A stretch of 38,294 nucleotides of DNA from Methylotenera sp. (GTDB lineage Bacteria; Pseudomonadota; Gammaproteobacteria; Burkholderiales; Burkholderiaceae_C). Below the pieces are notes generated by a model that searched no databases, was not told where the DNA came from, and saw nothing but the letters and a program-made list of their open reading frames with translations. Each line of letters starts with the position of its first letter. Position 1 is the first letter of the stretch. The translations under genes were made by a program, and so were the position numbers. The DNA is taken from assembly GCA_021738245.1 (NCBI GenBank), contig JAIPCJ010000022.1:1-38294 (forward strand). The letters run 5' to 3'. Shown here in pieces: positions 37,839-38,294 of the stretch.

Positions 37839-38294
37839 ATGGACCTGCTCAACGCCGCCTTCTTCATCGCGCTGCTGAAGATCATCTGGGTCAACATCCT
37901 GCTGTCCGGCGACAACGCGGTCGTGATCGCGCTGGCCGCCCGCAACCTCGGGGCTGATCAGCAAAAGCGCGCCATCATCTTCGGCAGCGGCGCCGCCATC
38001 GTGCTGCGCGTGGTGCTCACCCTCTTCGCGGTGCAGCTGCTGCAGCTCCCCTATCTGAAGCTGATCGGCGCGGCGCTGCTGCTGTGGATCGGCATCCAGC
38101 TGCTCGCCGATGGCGACGACGACGACGACGTGCACGCCTCCAGCAGCATCTGGGTCGCCATCCGCACCATCCTCGTGGCCGACCTCGTCATGAGCCTGGA
38201 CAACGTCATTGCGGTCCCCGCAGCCGCCAACAGCGCGCCCGAGGGGGCTCGCACCGTGCTGCTCATCATCGGCCTGGGGCTGTCGATCCCGCTG
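37839..38294 (+). CDS. TerC-family integral membrane protein (partial, cut by window end)
   Basis: The first 152 residues of a TerC/Alx-type membrane protein. The paired acidic motifs of the family are visible: LLSGDNAVVIALAAR (about 22-36) and MSLDNVIAVPAAA (about 118-130), in separate TM helices. A DDDDD run (about 92-97) lies in a loop. Family members are implicated in metal export (manganese, calcium) or tellurite resistance. I see no yybP-ykoY manganese riboswitch in the 100 bases upstream. The gene continues beyond the window. Confidence 0.9.
   Translation, partial: MDLLNAAFFIALLKIIWVNILLSGDNAVVIALAARNLGADQQKRAIIFGSGAAIVLRVVLTLFAVQLLQLPYLKLIGAALLLWIGIQLLADGDDDDDVHASSSIWVAIRTILVADLVMSLDNVIAVPAAANSAPEGARTVLLIIGLGLSIPL

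Overview
The window is GC-rich chromosomal DNA from a betaproteobacterium. Protein styles and gene order (mreBCD-mrdA-rodA, gatCAB beside mreB, recA-recX with a CTG-N10-CAG LexA box, sucCD followed by a TerC gene) point to Burkholderiales. A PEP-CTERM sorting-signal remnant hints at an exosortase-bearing lineage of the Rubrivivax/Leptothrix/Methylibium/Roseateles type. The organism call is inference.

Bases 1-9697 are a plastic, gene-poor region. It holds small ORFs, the 3' remnant of a livF ABC-ATPase gene abutting an antisense 3' remnant of a PEP-CTERM protein gene, and an intact Cache-domain chemotaxis receptor. It also holds the most interesting object of the window: a 5.6 kb element (3395-8969) bounded by 29-bp imperfect inverted repeats (outer 16 bp identical). 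This element ends in an ISL3-family transposase gene and carries nine co-oriented, tightly packed passenger genes: a VapX/VapD toxin-antitoxin pair, two zinc-ribbon proteins, a possible HTH protein, a leaderless DUF2807-like beta-solenoid protein with six GSGD(V/I) repeats, and four unrecognised small proteins. Past the element is about 0.7 kb without convincing genes, then an RND membrane-fusion gene whose expected pump partner is missing.

Bases 9698-23000 carry, mostly on the minus strand, the orphan efflux adaptor, a POT peptide transporter, a GT-C type membrane glycosyltransferase, two L,D-transpeptidase paralogues with an altered catalytic motif, a small Pro/Thr-rich secreted protein and exonuclease III. 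A plus-strand TonB-dependent receptor with a strong terminator follows, then pyrE overlapped by a DUF4124 coiled-coil protein.

Bases 21290-30779 hold the gatCAB operon (minus), divergent from the rod-shape operon mreB, mreC, mreD, mrdA, rodA (plus). rodA converges with, and overlaps by 11 bp, a sensor kinase. Between that kinase and its response regulator lies a 29-codon mini-ORF overlapping both neighbours. Bases 33160-38294 carry recA-recX (SOS regulated), a DUF2889 protein, sucC-sucD with a terminator, and a TerC-family membrane protein cut by the window end.
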